Shown here piece after piece: positions 25,473 through 34,081 of a stretch of DNA of 54,316 bases; position 1 is the stretch's first letter, and every line of letters starts with the position of its first letter. The notes under the pieces are model-generated. The model ran no database searches. It was not told where the DNA came from and saw nothing but the letters and a program-made list of their open reading frames with translations. The position numbers were made by a program, and so were the translations under genes. Source of the DNA: UBA4656 sp002405525 (lineage in GTDB: Bacteria > Pseudomonadota > Gammaproteobacteria > Xanthomonadales > Ahniellaceae); the NCBI GenBank assembly GCA_036723735.1, contig DAIMGT010000017.1, forward strand, positions 1-54,316, given 5' to 3'.

Positions 25473-26576
25473 TCAGTCGTAGTGTTCCGGCAGCCAGCCG
25501 CGATCGACCGCATCGCGGAAGCACCACGCCGGCGTGGTCAGGGTGCGATAGGACCAGAAGAACCAGCCGCGGTAGCGCTCGAACGCGCTCAACTGGGCCG
25601 CCGCGTAGGCGCGCAGGGCGACGTCCTCGCCGAAGCGGTCGAGCCGGTCCAGCGCGTGGTCGTAGGGCCCCGCCGCCCACAGCGACACCACCTTCAGGTC
25701 CAGGCCCAGGCTCCATTCGCCGCAGATCGCGGGGATGCCGAGCGTGCGCTGCACCTCGTCCGCCTCGCGGGCCCAATCGAAGCCGGCCTTGCGGATGTGC
25801 CCGGCCACGTCGAGCTCGAGGTCGGCGCGCTCGAAGCACTGGTAGCGGTGCAGGTCGTAGAGCACGTCCTCGAATGGCGCTGCGTCGAAGAAGCCCGCGT
25901 ACTCCGACGCGGGGCGGAACCCGTCGTGGAACACCACGGTGACCCGGCCCTCGGGCGCGTGCGCGCGGATCGCGCGATAGGCGCGCGTGTAGAAGTCCTT
26001 CAGTACTGCGGTCGGGATGTCCCAGCGCGGCTCGTTGAGCACCTGGATGCCACCCAGCGCCGGGTGTGCGCCCCAGCGCGCGGCCATCCGTCCGAGTAGT
26101 TCGACGCTGAAGTCGACGTACTCCGGATGCGCCGCCCAGTCGCAGACGCCGAGCAGCCCGCCGTTGTCGAATCCGTTCTGGCAGCCGGGTGCGGCGTGCA
26201 GGTCGAGCAGCACCGACAACCCGCAGGCCCTGGCCCACGACAGCGCGCGATCGACGCAGGTGTCCGCCCCCTCGACGAAAGGAAACGGCGAGCTGCCGTA
26301 CCTGGCATGCCGGGGCACCGGCGGACCGAGCACCCAGTGGCCCACGGGCAGGCGCACCGCATTGATGCCGCGCGCCGCCAGCCAGGCGAAGTCGTCGCGG
26401 GTGATGAACGAGTCGCGGTGCGCGCGCAGGCGCGGCGCGGCGTCGGCGCCCAGTTCGGCACACCACGTCGTTTCGTCGGTGGCGGCGAGCCCGTCGAACA
26501 GCGCCGGTGTCATCCATTTCTCCAGCACCAGCCAGCCACCGAGGTTTACGCCGCGGACCCGCTTGAGGGGAAGCAT
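25473..26576 (-). CDS. Glycoside hydrolase family 5 (glucan beta-glucosidase-like)
   Basis: Retaining glycosidase, 367 aa from ATG 26576. The opening RGVNLGGWLVLEKWMTPALF is typical of the GH5 exo-beta-1,3-glucanase/cellulase group. Further motifs are INAVRLPVGHW, LLDLHAAPGCQN, the acid/base E182 in VLNEPRW, HRYQCF, and the nucleophile E287 in AICGEWSLGLD. No signal peptide is visible, so it may work on imported oligosaccharides. An open extension to 26621 gives a poorer start. It stands alone, with the hydrolase gene 154 bp upstream on the same strand. The exact substrate is not determinable. Confidence 0.88.
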   Translation of the reverse strand: MLPLKRVRGVNLGGWLVLEKWMTPALFDGLAATDETTWCAELGADAAPRLRAHRDSFITRDDFAWLAARGINAVRLPVGHWVLGPPVPRHARYGSSPFPFVEGADTCVDRALSWARACGLSVLLDLHAAPGCQNGFDNGGLLGVCDWAAHPEYVDFSVELLGRMAARWGAHPALGGIQVLNEPRWDIPTAVLKDFYTRAYRAIRAHAPEGRVTVVFHDGFRPASEYAGFFDAAPFEDVLYDLHRYQCFERADLELDVAGHIRKAGFDWAREADEVQRTLGIPAICGEWSLGLDLKVVSLWAAGPYDHALDRLDRFGEDVALRAYAAAQLSAFERYRGWFFWSYRTLTTPAWCFRDAVDRGWLPEHYD

Positions 26577-26730
26577 CGGACGCTCCGGTCTGGAGAGACC
26601 GCAGACTAACGCGCTTCGCACGGCGGCGATTGCGCGAGGTCAAGCCCGCGGTTCGCGGTCGGGGCGGTCGCTTACCGGTCGGCCCGGCGCGACCCGGCCG
26701 GCGCGATCGGCAAGCCGCGCCGGACGCTCC

Positions 26731-27852
26731 CTAGCGCGCGCCGCCGACCGACACATCCCGCACCGACTGCGTGCGCGACGCGCCGTCGTCGACGACCCGC
26801 ACGCCGGGCGTGTCGAAGTCGATCCGCCCGAGGTCGAGTCGTCGGATCTGCCGGTCCGACATGGTGTGGAAGTACAGCACCCGGTTCTTGAGGTCCGAGG
26901 CGGTGGTGATCTGGGTGGCGCCGTCGATGTCCTGGGCGATGTTTCCGGGCGCGGCGATCGCACCGAGCGGGATGTTGAAGCTGTCGAGCAGGCGGAAGGC
27001 CTCGAACACCGCGTCCTCCGCGGCGGCCAGCGGCCGCACCGACGCGGTGAAGGCCGCCGCGCGCACGAAGCGCGACGGCGGGCTGAAGTCGCCGGGCAGG
27101 CCGATCAGCCCGGAACCGGCGCCGAGCGGGGACAGCTTGACGCGGTCGATCGACAGCGGCTGGCGCGGGGCCGGCGACAGGCCGATGTAATTGCGCAGGT
27201 TGGTGAGATGCCACGCGTAGCCCGGCGAGTTGGTCACCACGCCGAGGAAGGCGTCGTGGACTTCGACCTTGCCGCCGTCGACGATCTCGATGATGATCGC
27301 CTCGCCGCCGGGGTCGGCCACCTTCCAGTGGAACGGCAGCGGCGCGCCGCCGAAGCGTTCGTCCTGCACGTTGACCACGCGCACCCGCGGCAGGTTGTCG
27401 CGCACCTCGCGCACGCTGCGGAACGACGACAGCATCCACTGCATCAGGTCGCCCACGCTCATCGATTCCGCGGCGTGGCGGCGCTCGTAGGGTGCGAAAC
27501 TGGCGAAGTCCGGGAAGTAGTACATGCCGACGTAGAGGCCGTGCTCGTTCAGGCCGTCGGGCCCGTACTCCTGCCCGTAGGCCATCAGCGACACGAAGCC
27601 GTTGCGGCCCTTCCACTGCATGCCGTTCTTGCCGTCGGGCGTCTGCCCGACGAAACGGTGGCCACGCGGATACACCGCGAGGCGGTCGTGCGAGGCGTCG
27701 CTGAGCGCCCACTCGACGGTGCGCGCCGCGATCACCGCACCGTCGGAGGATTTCAGGGACAATCCGGTGCACGCCAGCGCAGCCAGCGGGCCGCCGAGCG
27801 CCAGCCCGGCCAGCAGCGCGCCGAGCGCGCGGGAACGACGTCGGGGCAGCAT
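26731..27852 (-). CDS. Choloylglycine hydrolase/penicillin V acylase-type amidase, secreted
   Basis: Linear-amide C-N hydrolase of the N-terminal-nucleophile superfamily, 373 aa from ATG 27852 (ribosome site GGGAGGTGG). The signal peptide ends at LAALA-C28. Removal exposes C28 (CTGLSLKSSDG), the nucleophile that must be N-terminal, and the conserved Arg is in ARTVEW. Other family segments are GLNEHGLYVGMYYFPDF, WKVADPGGEAIIIEIVDGG, VTNSPGYAWHLTNLRNYI and LPGDFSPPSRFVRAAAF. Exported to the periplasm. Related Gram-negative enzymes cleave N-acyl homoserine lactones, penicillin V or bile salts; the sequence alone does not pick one. Confidence 0.88.
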   Translation of the reverse strand: MLPRRRSRALGALLAGLALGGPLAALACTGLSLKSSDGAVIAARTVEWALSDASHDRLAVYPRGHRFVGQTPDGKNGMQWKGRNGFVSLMAYGQEYGPDGLNEHGLYVGMYYFPDFASFAPYERRHAAESMSVGDLMQWMLSSFRSVREVRDNLPRVRVVNVQDERFGGAPLPFHWKVADPGGEAIIIEIVDGGKVEVHDAFLGVVTNSPGYAWHLTNLRNYIGLSPAPRQPLSIDRVKLSPLGAGSGLIGLPGDFSPPSRFVRAAAFTASVRPLAAAEDAVFEAFRLLDSFNIPLGAIAAPGNIAQDIDGATQITTASDLKNRVLYFHTMSDRQIRRLDLGRIDFDTPGVRVVDDGASRTQSVRDVSVGGAR

Positions 27853-27949
27853 GGACCACCTCCCGGTGGCGGCCTGGACGGAGTGCGCGCCCACCTCACG
27901 AGCGGGCGAATGCCCCGTGCGGCGTCGATCACCCCTATCGTAGCAGGCT

Positions 27950-28097
27950 GTTGAGTAGGTGCATTCCTGCACGGTCCCAACGTCACGAGTCCGGCGTGTG
28001 CCCGTGCTCGCTCCCGCGAATCATGCCCTTGCCCGCACGACCGGCGCGCGGGCCATCCATGGCCTGCCTGAGCGGCCGCTTTTTCCGCCTCTCAGGG
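27950..28097 (-). repeat. Stop-codon-linked dispersed repeat, family A, copy 4
   Basis: Minus-strand copy starting CCCTGAGAGGCGG, whose TGA ends the gene at 28092-28502. The core CAGGCAGGCCATGGATGGCC, GGGCATGATTCGCGGGAGCG and GCCGGACTCGTGAC matches the other copies. The distal third has diverged, so that edge is approximate. Confidence 0.65.
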
Positions 28098-28502
28098 CGT
28101 GGCGGGCTCGAAGCTGCTGGCGAACACCGGGTCGGGCCACGGTGCTGCGGGTGCAACGCCGGGCCAGAACCCGCCGCCGATCGCGAAGGCCCCGCCGGTG
28201 GCCGGATGCAGCGGGTCGGTGTCGACCTGGCCGATGGTGCCGGCGATGGCGAAGACCCCGCCGCTGGACGCCCCCCCGCCGCCGGCGATCACGCGGCGGG
28301 GGACGGCGAAGCCCATGCCCTTGTCGTCAGGGCCGGCGTCGGGGCCGGGTGGCGCGGTGGATTCGGCATCTGCGGCGGGGGCCGCGTGCGCGTGCGAGTC
28401 GGGTGGATGGCCGTAGGTCCCGTCGGCGGCTGGCGCGGCGGTAGCGACCGCTCCCAGCAAGGCCGCGAGCGCGGCGGCGAGCCAGGTGGCGGGTCGCACC
28501 AT
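28092..28502 (-). CDS. Small secreted protein with GGFW repeat and C-terminal SFEP motif
   Basis: 136 aa. A signal peptide (MVRPATWLAAALAALLGAVATAAPA) is followed by a His/Asp/Pro-rich linker, then VIAGGGGASSGGVFAIAGTIGQVD and ATGGAFAIGGGFWPG. This GG-x-F-x-[IL]-x-GTIGQ...GGFW pattern recurs in secreted bacterial proteins whose function I do not know. The protein ends PDPVFASSFEPATP, closely like the ends of the protease at 50-3648 and of the metalloprotease remnant at 52048 (FANGFEP, FVDGFEP). It is probably cell-surface or secreted, and co-transcribed with the larger secreted protein 131 bp upstream. Confidence 0.65.
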   Translation of the reverse strand: MVRPATWLAAALAALLGAVATAAPAADGTYGHPPDSHAHAAPAADAESTAPPGPDAGPDDKGMGFAVPRRVIAGGGGASSGGVFAIAGTIGQVDTDPLHPATGGAFAIGGGFWPGVAPAAPWPDPVFASSFEPATP

Positions 28503-28633
28503 GATGGCGTCTTGCGGCGCCACGACGCGTGCCGCGTCGCGTCGCGATGTCGCAGCCTGGCTCGGCACGCCGACCCCGCCAGGCGCAGCGCGACCCCCGC
28601 TGCGGGCCGCCACGTCCCTGCACCTGCGCGGGC

Positions 28634-29860
28634 TCACTGGCAGCTCCGGGTGCCGCACTTGGCGACCTTGAGGGCGGCGGCCGTGAGGTCGTGGTAGCTG
28701 ATCACCGGCAGGCCGTCGGAGCCGAAGGCGATCGAGGGGTAATCGCCCACGGCGTTGATTGATGGATCGTCGACGGCGGTGAGGGTGTTGCCGCGGGTGC
28801 AGGCGGCGTTGCCGCATTTGGCGACCTTGAGGGTGCGGGCCGTGCCGTCGTGGTGGGTGATGACCGGCAGGCCATCGGAGCCGATGGCAATCGAGGTGAA
28901 GAATCCCACGATGCTGGCCGGATCGTCGACCGTGGTGATCCGCGGCACGCCGGGCACCGGCTCGCAGACCACGCTGCCGTCGGCGTTGATGCCGCGGAAG
29001 TACTCGCCCACCGTGCAGGTGCCGGCGATGCGCGCCTGCACCTGCGCGGTGTTGATCTGCAACAGGCCGACTGCGCCGGCGGCCAGTTGCGTGGAGCCCA
29101 CCGCGCCGGCAGCGATCTTGGCCTGGGTGATGGCGAGATTCTGCACCGCCGCGCTGTCGACCGCGTTGTCGGCAAGCTCCGCGGTGGCGACTGCGTTGTC
29201 GGCCAGTTGCCCCGTGCCGAGGCTGTTCGCCGCGACGTCCGCCGCGGCGACGCCGCCATCGGCGATCTGCGCCGAACCGACCGCGCCAGCCGCGATCTGC
29301 GCCGACCCCACGCCGCCGTTGGCGATGCCGATCGTGCCGCTGCCGGTGATGGTGCCGCCGGTCAGGCCGGTGCCGGCGGTGACGCTGGTGACGCTGCCGG
29401 CGCCGACGTCATCCACGTTGTCGGCGAAGCCGGCCGGCACGCCGGTGAGGCCCGACCAGGGCGCCGCGCTGGCGGCGCTGGCGCGCAGCGTCTCGGGCGT
29501 GACGCGCACCGGCTGTCGCGGCGCCAGCAGCGTGTACGCGCCGGTGCTGACGCCGGGCCGCACGCGCAGTTCCAGGAACCGCTGCTGGCCGTTGAAGGGC
29601 GCGGCGCCGAAGTCGAGGGCGACGGCGAACACGCCGTCGGCGACCGGCACGTCGGGGAAGTCCGGCGCGCAGGCGATCTGCATCCCGCTCGTCGGTGAAT
29701 CGAACAGGCAGACCTGCAGGTCGTAGAGCCCGTTGGCGCGCTGCCCGGATTCGGTCAGCTGGCCCTGGTAGGTGAACGCGGTGCCGAGCGGTTGGGCGGC
29801 GGCCGCGCTCACGGCCAGCAGGATCAGGGCGGCGGGGGCTGCGAATCGGAATGGGCTCAT
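28634..29860 (-). CDS. Secreted repeat-rich surface protein
   Basis: 408 aa from ATG 29860. A signal peptide ends at AAAA-QPLG. An N-terminal beta domain (FTYQGQLTESGQRANGLYDLQ, then ADGVFAVALDFG) is typical of secreted proteins. A tail-fibre-like segment follows (AGTGLTGGTITGSGTIGIANGG), then a five-residue-periodic region of A-[GD]-x-[VI]-x units (SAQIAAGAVG, TGQLADNAVA, TAELADNAVD), which likely folds as a left-handed beta solenoid or stalk. The C-terminus has two roughly 50-residue repeats: VDDP, IAIGSDGLPVI, HHDGTARTLKVAKCGNAAC, then IAFGSDGLPVISYHD, LKVAKCGTRSC. It stops right after the second repeat; related proteins as I recall them carry more repeats, so repeat number probably varies. 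Confidence 0.75.
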   Translation of the reverse strand: MSPFRFAAPAALILLAVSAAAAQPLGTAFTYQGQLTESGQRANGLYDLQVCLFDSPTSGMQIACAPDFPDVPVADGVFAVALDFGAAPFNGQQRFLELRVRPGVSTGAYTLLAPRQPVRVTPETLRASAASAAPWSGLTGVPAGFADNVDDVGAGSVTSVTAGTGLTGGTITGSGTIGIANGGVGSAQIAAGAVGSAQIADGGVAAADVAANSLGTGQLADNAVATAELADNAVDSAAVQNLAITQAKIAAGAVGSTQLAAGAVGLLQINTAQVQARIAGTCTVGEYFRGINADGSVVCEPVPGVPRITTVDDPASIVGFFTSIAIGSDGLPVITHHDGTARTLKVAKCGNAACTRGNTLTAVDDPSINAVGDYPSIAFGSDGLPVISYHDLTAAALKVAKCGTRSCQ

Positions 29861-29965
29861 GGTCGGGTCGGCTCCTGTCGTGATGGCCTTGGCGGCACGG
29901 GGCGAAGGCAGCTTTCCGCACGTTCCCGACGTTTCGAGTCCGCCACGGATCGGGAGCCGCTCACC

Positions 29966-29995
29966 GCGAATCAATCGCTTGCGCGATCGATTCGC
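29966..29995. promoter_or_regulatory. Inverted repeat upstream of the surface protein gene
   Basis: GCGAATCAATCG / CGATCGATTCGC, 12-bp arms with one mismatch and a 6-nt spacer, about 105 bp upstream of ATG 29860. It could be an operator or a cruciform. The surrounding 29861-30080 holds no gene. Confidence 0.35.
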
Positions 29996-30080
29996 AGGCA
30001 TCGCTTCCGCCCCGCGCACTCTCAAAACGTGTTCAACGCATGGGATACCAGCGCAATCCGGTCACACAAACCCTCATCGA

Positions 30081-30215
30081 AGCCTCTGAACAAGTCCTCG
30101 CACCCGCGCCGGAAGTGGTGCGGCCGGCCGGCAAGGCGCGCGTCGCCGGGCGGGGTGGTGCCACGGCCAAGGCGGCCAACGCGGGCGCGGACGCGCACGG
30201 AAACAACGCGGGTGT
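30081..30215 (+). repeat. Dispersed repeat, family B, copy 2
   Basis: Starts AGCCTCTGAACAAGTCC and shares GCGCCGGAAGTGGTGCGG, CCAACGCGGG and ACGGAAAC with 15078-15212. No gene ends at this copy. The rest of 30216-30390 shows no gene. Confidence 0.6.
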
Positions 30216-30390
30216 GGATGTTTGCTCAGCAGCTCCCTCGTCAGCGAACGCCATGGCTGACTGCGGGTCGGAGCATGTCGGTGCAGACTGGCAGGTGCAT
30301 TCGGCTTGCGGCGCCGCGGTCGCCAGCGTTGCTCGCTCCCGCAGGTTGCGGCACGCAATCCCTGACGATGCCGCGCTGCCGGGTATCGTC

Positions 30391-30432
30391 GGGGGGCGGA
30401 CGCCGTGGCGTCTGCGCGGGCGTGGCCCCCCC
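30391..30432 (-). terminator. GC-rich hairpin downstream of malQ
   Basis: GGGGGG / CCCCCC outer stem with inner palindrome GACGCC-GT-GGCGTC, 30 bp after the malQ stop. No U-tract, so a terminator or RNA-stabilising role is a guess from position. Confidence 0.4.
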
Positions 30433-30461
30433 TGCGGGAACAGCGGTCGTGGCGGAGTGCT

Positions 30462-31985
30462 TCAGCCCGGCAAGCCCACCAGCCCGATCGGCGCGCGCCC
30501 GCTGGCGGCGGTGATCAGGCCCAGCACGCGGGTGGCCTCGCTGCCGATCCACGGCCACTCGAAGCGCCAGGTCCAGTTGTGCGCGCCCAGCGTGCCGGGC
30601 ACGTTCATGCGGTGCGTGCCGTCGAGACCGAGCACGTCCTGCAGCGGGAACACCGCCACGTTGGCCACCGAGTTGCAGCAGGCGCGGATCATCGCCCAGT
30701 GCGCGTCCTCGCGGCCGCAGGCGAGGTAGGCGCCGGCGTAGGCGCGCTCGCGCGGGCTCGCCGTGTCCCACCAGCCGCGCACGGTATCGTTGTCGTGGGT
30801 GCCGGTGTACGCGATGAAGCGGCGGCCCCAGTTGTGCGGCAGGAAGGGATCCGTCGCGTCGCTGCCGAAGGCGAACTGCAGGATCTTCATGCCGGGGAAT
30901 TGGAATGCGTCACGCAGCGCGACGACGTCGGGCGTGATGAGCCCGAGATCCTCGGCCACGATCGGCAGGTCGCCGAGCGCGCGCGCAATCGACTCGAACA
31001 GCGGCTTGCCCGGCCCCGGCACCCAGGTGCCCTGCTCAGCCGTGGGGCAGGACGCGGGAATCTCATAGTAGCCGGCGAAGCCGCGGAAGTGATCGATGCG
31101 GAACACGTCGGCCTGGCTCAGCGCGCGTTTCAGGCGGGCGCTCCACCAGGCGTAGTCCTCGGCCGCCATGCGGTCCCAGCGGTAGAGCGGGTTGCCCCAG
31201 CGCTGGCCGGTCGGCGCCATCGCGTCCGGCGGGCAGCCGGCGACCACGGTCGGCTGGCACTGAGTGTCGAGGAAGTACAGGTCCGGTCGCGCCCAGCAGT
31301 CGGCGCTGTGGTGGGCGATGAAGATCGGCAGGTCGCCCATGATCGCCACGCCGCGGGCATTGGCATGGGCCTTGAGCGCGCCGACCTGGGTGTCGAAGCA
31401 CCACTGCACGAAGGACCAGAAGTCGATCTCGGCGGCGAGCCGCGCGCGCGCGGTCGACAGCGCCTTCGGCTGGCGGTCGCGCAACGCGGCGGGCCACTGC
31501 CACCAGCACTGCCCGGCGTGCTCGGTCTCCAGCGCCATGAACAGCGCGTAGTCGTCCAGCCAGCCGGCCTCGCGCGCGCGCCAGGCGGCGAAGGACTCGA
31601 ACTCGCGCGGGTTCTTCTTCGCGCGGAAGCCGGCGTGCGCCTCGCGCAGGCGCGCCAGCCGCCACGGCACCACGTCGGCGAAGCGCACGCGCCGCGTGTC
31701 GAAGCCGCCCTCGGGCGCCTGCGGCGGCGCCAGCCAGCCGGCCTCGACCAGCGGCTCCAGCGCCACCATCAGCGGCGATCCGGCGAAGGCCGACACGCTC
31801 TGGTAGGGCGAGTCGCCGGGGCCGATCGGGTTGGTCGGCAGCCACTGCCACAGGCGCTGGCCGCAGGACGCCAGCCAGTCGACGAAGCGGTACGCGTCGG
31901 GGCCGAAGTCGCCGATGCCGTGCGGGCCGGGCAGCGAGGTCACGTGCAGCAGCACGCCGGCGCTGCGCTGGTGGAGGTCGATCAT
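30462..31985 (-). CDS. malQ: 4-alpha-glucanotransferase (amylomaltase)
   Basis: GH77 enzyme that transfers alpha-1,4-glucan segments between maltodextrins and releases glucose; cytoplasmic. 507 aa, the compact bacterial form. Motifs: RSAGVLLHVTSLPGPHGIGDFG at the start, DSPYQSVSAFAG, nucleophile Asp in VFRIDHFRGF, acid/base Glu in IVAEDLG, and GTHDNDTV. ATG 31985 overlaps the glgX stop by 4 nt (ATGA). It is the last gene of glgP-glgB-glgX-malQ and completes glucan breakdown by reshaping short chains into substrates for GlgP. Confidence 0.97.
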   Translation of the reverse strand: MIDLHQRSAGVLLHVTSLPGPHGIGDFGPDAYRFVDWLASCGQRLWQWLPTNPIGPGDSPYQSVSAFAGSPLMVALEPLVEAGWLAPPQAPEGGFDTRRVRFADVVPWRLARLREAHAGFRAKKNPREFESFAAWRAREAGWLDDYALFMALETEHAGQCWWQWPAALRDRQPKALSTARARLAAEIDFWSFVQWCFDTQVGALKAHANARGVAIMGDLPIFIAHHSADCWARPDLYFLDTQCQPTVVAGCPPDAMAPTGQRWGNPLYRWDRMAAEDYAWWSARLKRALSQADVFRIDHFRGFAGYYEIPASCPTAEQGTWVPGPGKPLFESIARALGDLPIVAEDLGLITPDVVALRDAFQFPGMKILQFAFGSDATDPFLPHNWGRRFIAYTGTHDNDTVRGWWDTASPRERAYAGAYLACGREDAHWAMIRACCNSVANVAVFPLQDVLGLDGTHRMNVPGTLGAHNWTWRFEWPWIGSEATRVLGLITAASGRAPIGLVGLPG

Positions 31986-34081
31986 GGAACATCCCCTGCT
32001 GGAACGTGGTGGCGCGCGAGAACGAGCACGCTGCGCGCGGGTGCGACGGTGCAATGGTCGGGGCCGGCGACGGGCCGGCGGGCGGTGGGCGCGCTGCTGT
32101 CGACGAGCCCGGTCCACGGCCCCTCGGGCAGCACGAAGCGCACCGGCCGCGGGTCCGGGTTGAACAGCAGGGCGAGCCGCGGCGGCGCGTCGGCGTCGTC
32201 CTGCAGCGTGCAGGCCAGCGCGCCGGTGTCGCGCGCGTGCCAGTCGGCGACCTGCATGACGTGGCCTTCGGGCGCGTGCCAGCGCACACGCGGGCCCTCG
32301 GCCGGCGCTTCGCCGGGCGGAAACCAGCCGTCGTGGCGCAGCAGCGGTTCGGCGCGGCGCAGCCCGAGGAGGCGGACCACCAGTTCGACCGTGTCGGCGT
32401 CGTCGCGCAGGCCCTGCCAGTCGACCCAGCCGGTCGGGTTGTCCTGGCAGTAGGCGTTGTTGTTGCCCTGCTGCGAGTTGCCGGCCTCGTCGCCGGCACA
32501 CAGCATCGGTGTTCCCTGGGACAGCAGCACGGTGGCGAGCATCGCGCGCCGCGCGCGGCGGCGGTCCTCGGCCACGCCGACGTCGTCGGTCGGTCCCTCG
32601 ACGCCGAAGTTCGCGCACACCTCGTGCGCGTGGCCGTCGCGGTTGCCCTCGCCGTTGGCCTCGTTGCGGCGCTGCGTGTACGCCACCACGTCGGCCAGCG
32701 TGCGGCCGTCGTGGGCGGCGACGTAGTTCACGCTCGCGGTCGGGCGGCGGTGGCCGTGGTGGAAGAGGTCGCTGGAGCCGGTGATGCGGCGCGCGAAGTC
32801 GCCGCGGCCGGTGCCGAGTCCCAGCCAGTAGCCGCGCACCGCGTCGCGGTAGCGGTCGTTCCACTCCAGGAAGCGGCCCGGGAAGCGGCCGAGCTGGTAG
32901 CCGCCGTGGCCCGCGTCCCAAGGCTCGGCGATGTGGTGCACGTCGGCCAGCAGCGGGTCCTGCCGCAGGGCGACGAAAAACGGCGCCGACGGATCGAAGC
33001 CGGCGCGCGTGCGCCCGAGCACGCTGGCGAGGTCGTAGCGGAAGCCGTCCACGCCCATCCGCGAGACCCAGAAGCGCAGCGCGTCGAGCACGAACTGGGT
33101 GACCCGCGGGTGCACCACGCGCAGGGTGTTGCCGCAGCCGCTGTGGTTCTCGCAGCGGCTGCGGTCGTCGCGCACCAGGCTGTACCAGGACGCGTTGTCG
33201 AGCCCGCGGAAGCACAGCAGTGGGCCGCGCTCGTCGCCCTCGGCCGTGTGGTTGAACACCAGGTCCAGCACCACCTCGATGCCGGCCTCGTGCAGGGCGT
33301 GCACCATGGCGCGGAACTCGGCCACCACGCCGTCCGGGGTCTTGTCTGCCGCCAGCCGCGGATCGGGGCAGAACAGCCCGATCGGGTTGTAGCCCCAGTA
33401 GTTGGTCAGCCCGCGCTCGACCAGGTGGCGCTCGTCCAGCGAGCGGGTCACGGGCAGCAGCGACAGCGTGGTCACGCCGAGGTGCTTCAGGTGCGCGATC
33501 GCCGCCGGGTGCGCGAGCCCGGCGAAGGTGCCGCGCAGCGCGTCGGGGATGCCGGGCAACTGCATGGTGAAGCCGCGCACGTGCAGCTCGTACAGCACCA
33601 CGTCGCGCAGCCGGTGGCGCGGGCGGTTGGCGCAGCCGGGTGCCACGCCCGGGTCGTCGAGCACGATGGCCTTGAGCGCGGTGGCGGCGTTGTCGCGCGG
33701 GTCGGGGATGCGGTCGCCCTCGGGATGCCCGGGCGTGTGGCCGTAGTGTTCGTCCTGCCAGGCGAAGCGACCCTCGATGGCGCGCGCACAGGGGTCGAGC
33801 AGCAGCTTGTTCGGATTGAAGCGGCGGCCGCTTTCGGAGCGCCACTCGCCATGTGCGCGGAAGCCGTAGCGCAGGCCGGCGCGCGCGCCGCGAAGAAGGC
33901 CGTGGAAGCCGCCGTCGTCGGGACCGTGCAACGGCAGTCGCCGCTCGGCACCAGCGTCGTCGAACACGCACAGTTCGATGGCGCTGGCGCGCTGCGAGAA
34001 CACCGCGAAGTTGACGCCCGCGGCGTCGGGCGTGGCACCGAGCACTTCCGGCCGGCCGGGCTCCAGCGCGCGGGCGTTCAT
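31982..34081 (-). CDS. glgX: Glycogen debranching enzyme GlgX
   Basis: GH13 isoamylase-type enzyme hydrolysing alpha-1,6 branches of phosphorylase-limit glycogen. 699 aa. An N-terminal CBM48-like beta domain (GATPDAAGVNFAVFSQRASAIELCVFD) precedes the barrel. Catalytic Asp in GFRYDLASVLG, Glu in IAEPWDAGHGGYQLG, and transition-state Asp in AAHDGRTLADVV are all present. TPMLCAGDEAGNSQQGNNNAYCQDN is the GlgX signature. ATGA overlaps at both ends show translational coupling with glgB and malQ. Confidence 0.97.
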   Translation of the reverse strand: MNARALEPGRPEVLGATPDAAGVNFAVFSQRASAIELCVFDDAGAERRLPLHGPDDGGFHGLLRGARAGLRYGFRAHGEWRSESGRRFNPNKLLLDPCARAIEGRFAWQDEHYGHTPGHPEGDRIPDPRDNAATALKAIVLDDPGVAPGCANRPRHRLRDVVLYELHVRGFTMQLPGIPDALRGTFAGLAHPAAIAHLKHLGVTTLSLLPVTRSLDERHLVERGLTNYWGYNPIGLFCPDPRLAADKTPDGVVAEFRAMVHALHEAGIEVVLDLVFNHTAEGDERGPLLCFRGLDNASWYSLVRDDRSRCENHSGCGNTLRVVHPRVTQFVLDALRFWVSRMGVDGFRYDLASVLGRTRAGFDPSAPFFVALRQDPLLADVHHIAEPWDAGHGGYQLGRFPGRFLEWNDRYRDAVRGYWLGLGTGRGDFARRITGSSDLFHHGHRRPTASVNYVAAHDGRTLADVVAYTQRRNEANGEGNRDGHAHEVCANFGVEGPTDDVGVAEDRRRARRAMLATVLLSQGTPMLCAGDEAGNSQQGNNNAYCQDNPTGWVDWQGLRDDADTVELVVRLLGLRRAEPLLRHDGWFPPGEAPAEGPRVRWHAPEGHVMQVADWHARDTGALACTLQDDADAPPRLALLFNPDPRPVRFVLPEGPWTGLVDSSAPTARRPVAGPDHCTVAPARSVLVLARHHVPAGDVP

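Noticed and set aside
30033..30254. Minus-strand frame reading LPAGRTTSGA, similar to one opposite 15083-15200
   Set aside because: The similarity is explained by repeat family B at the DNA level; no start context and frequent disruption.
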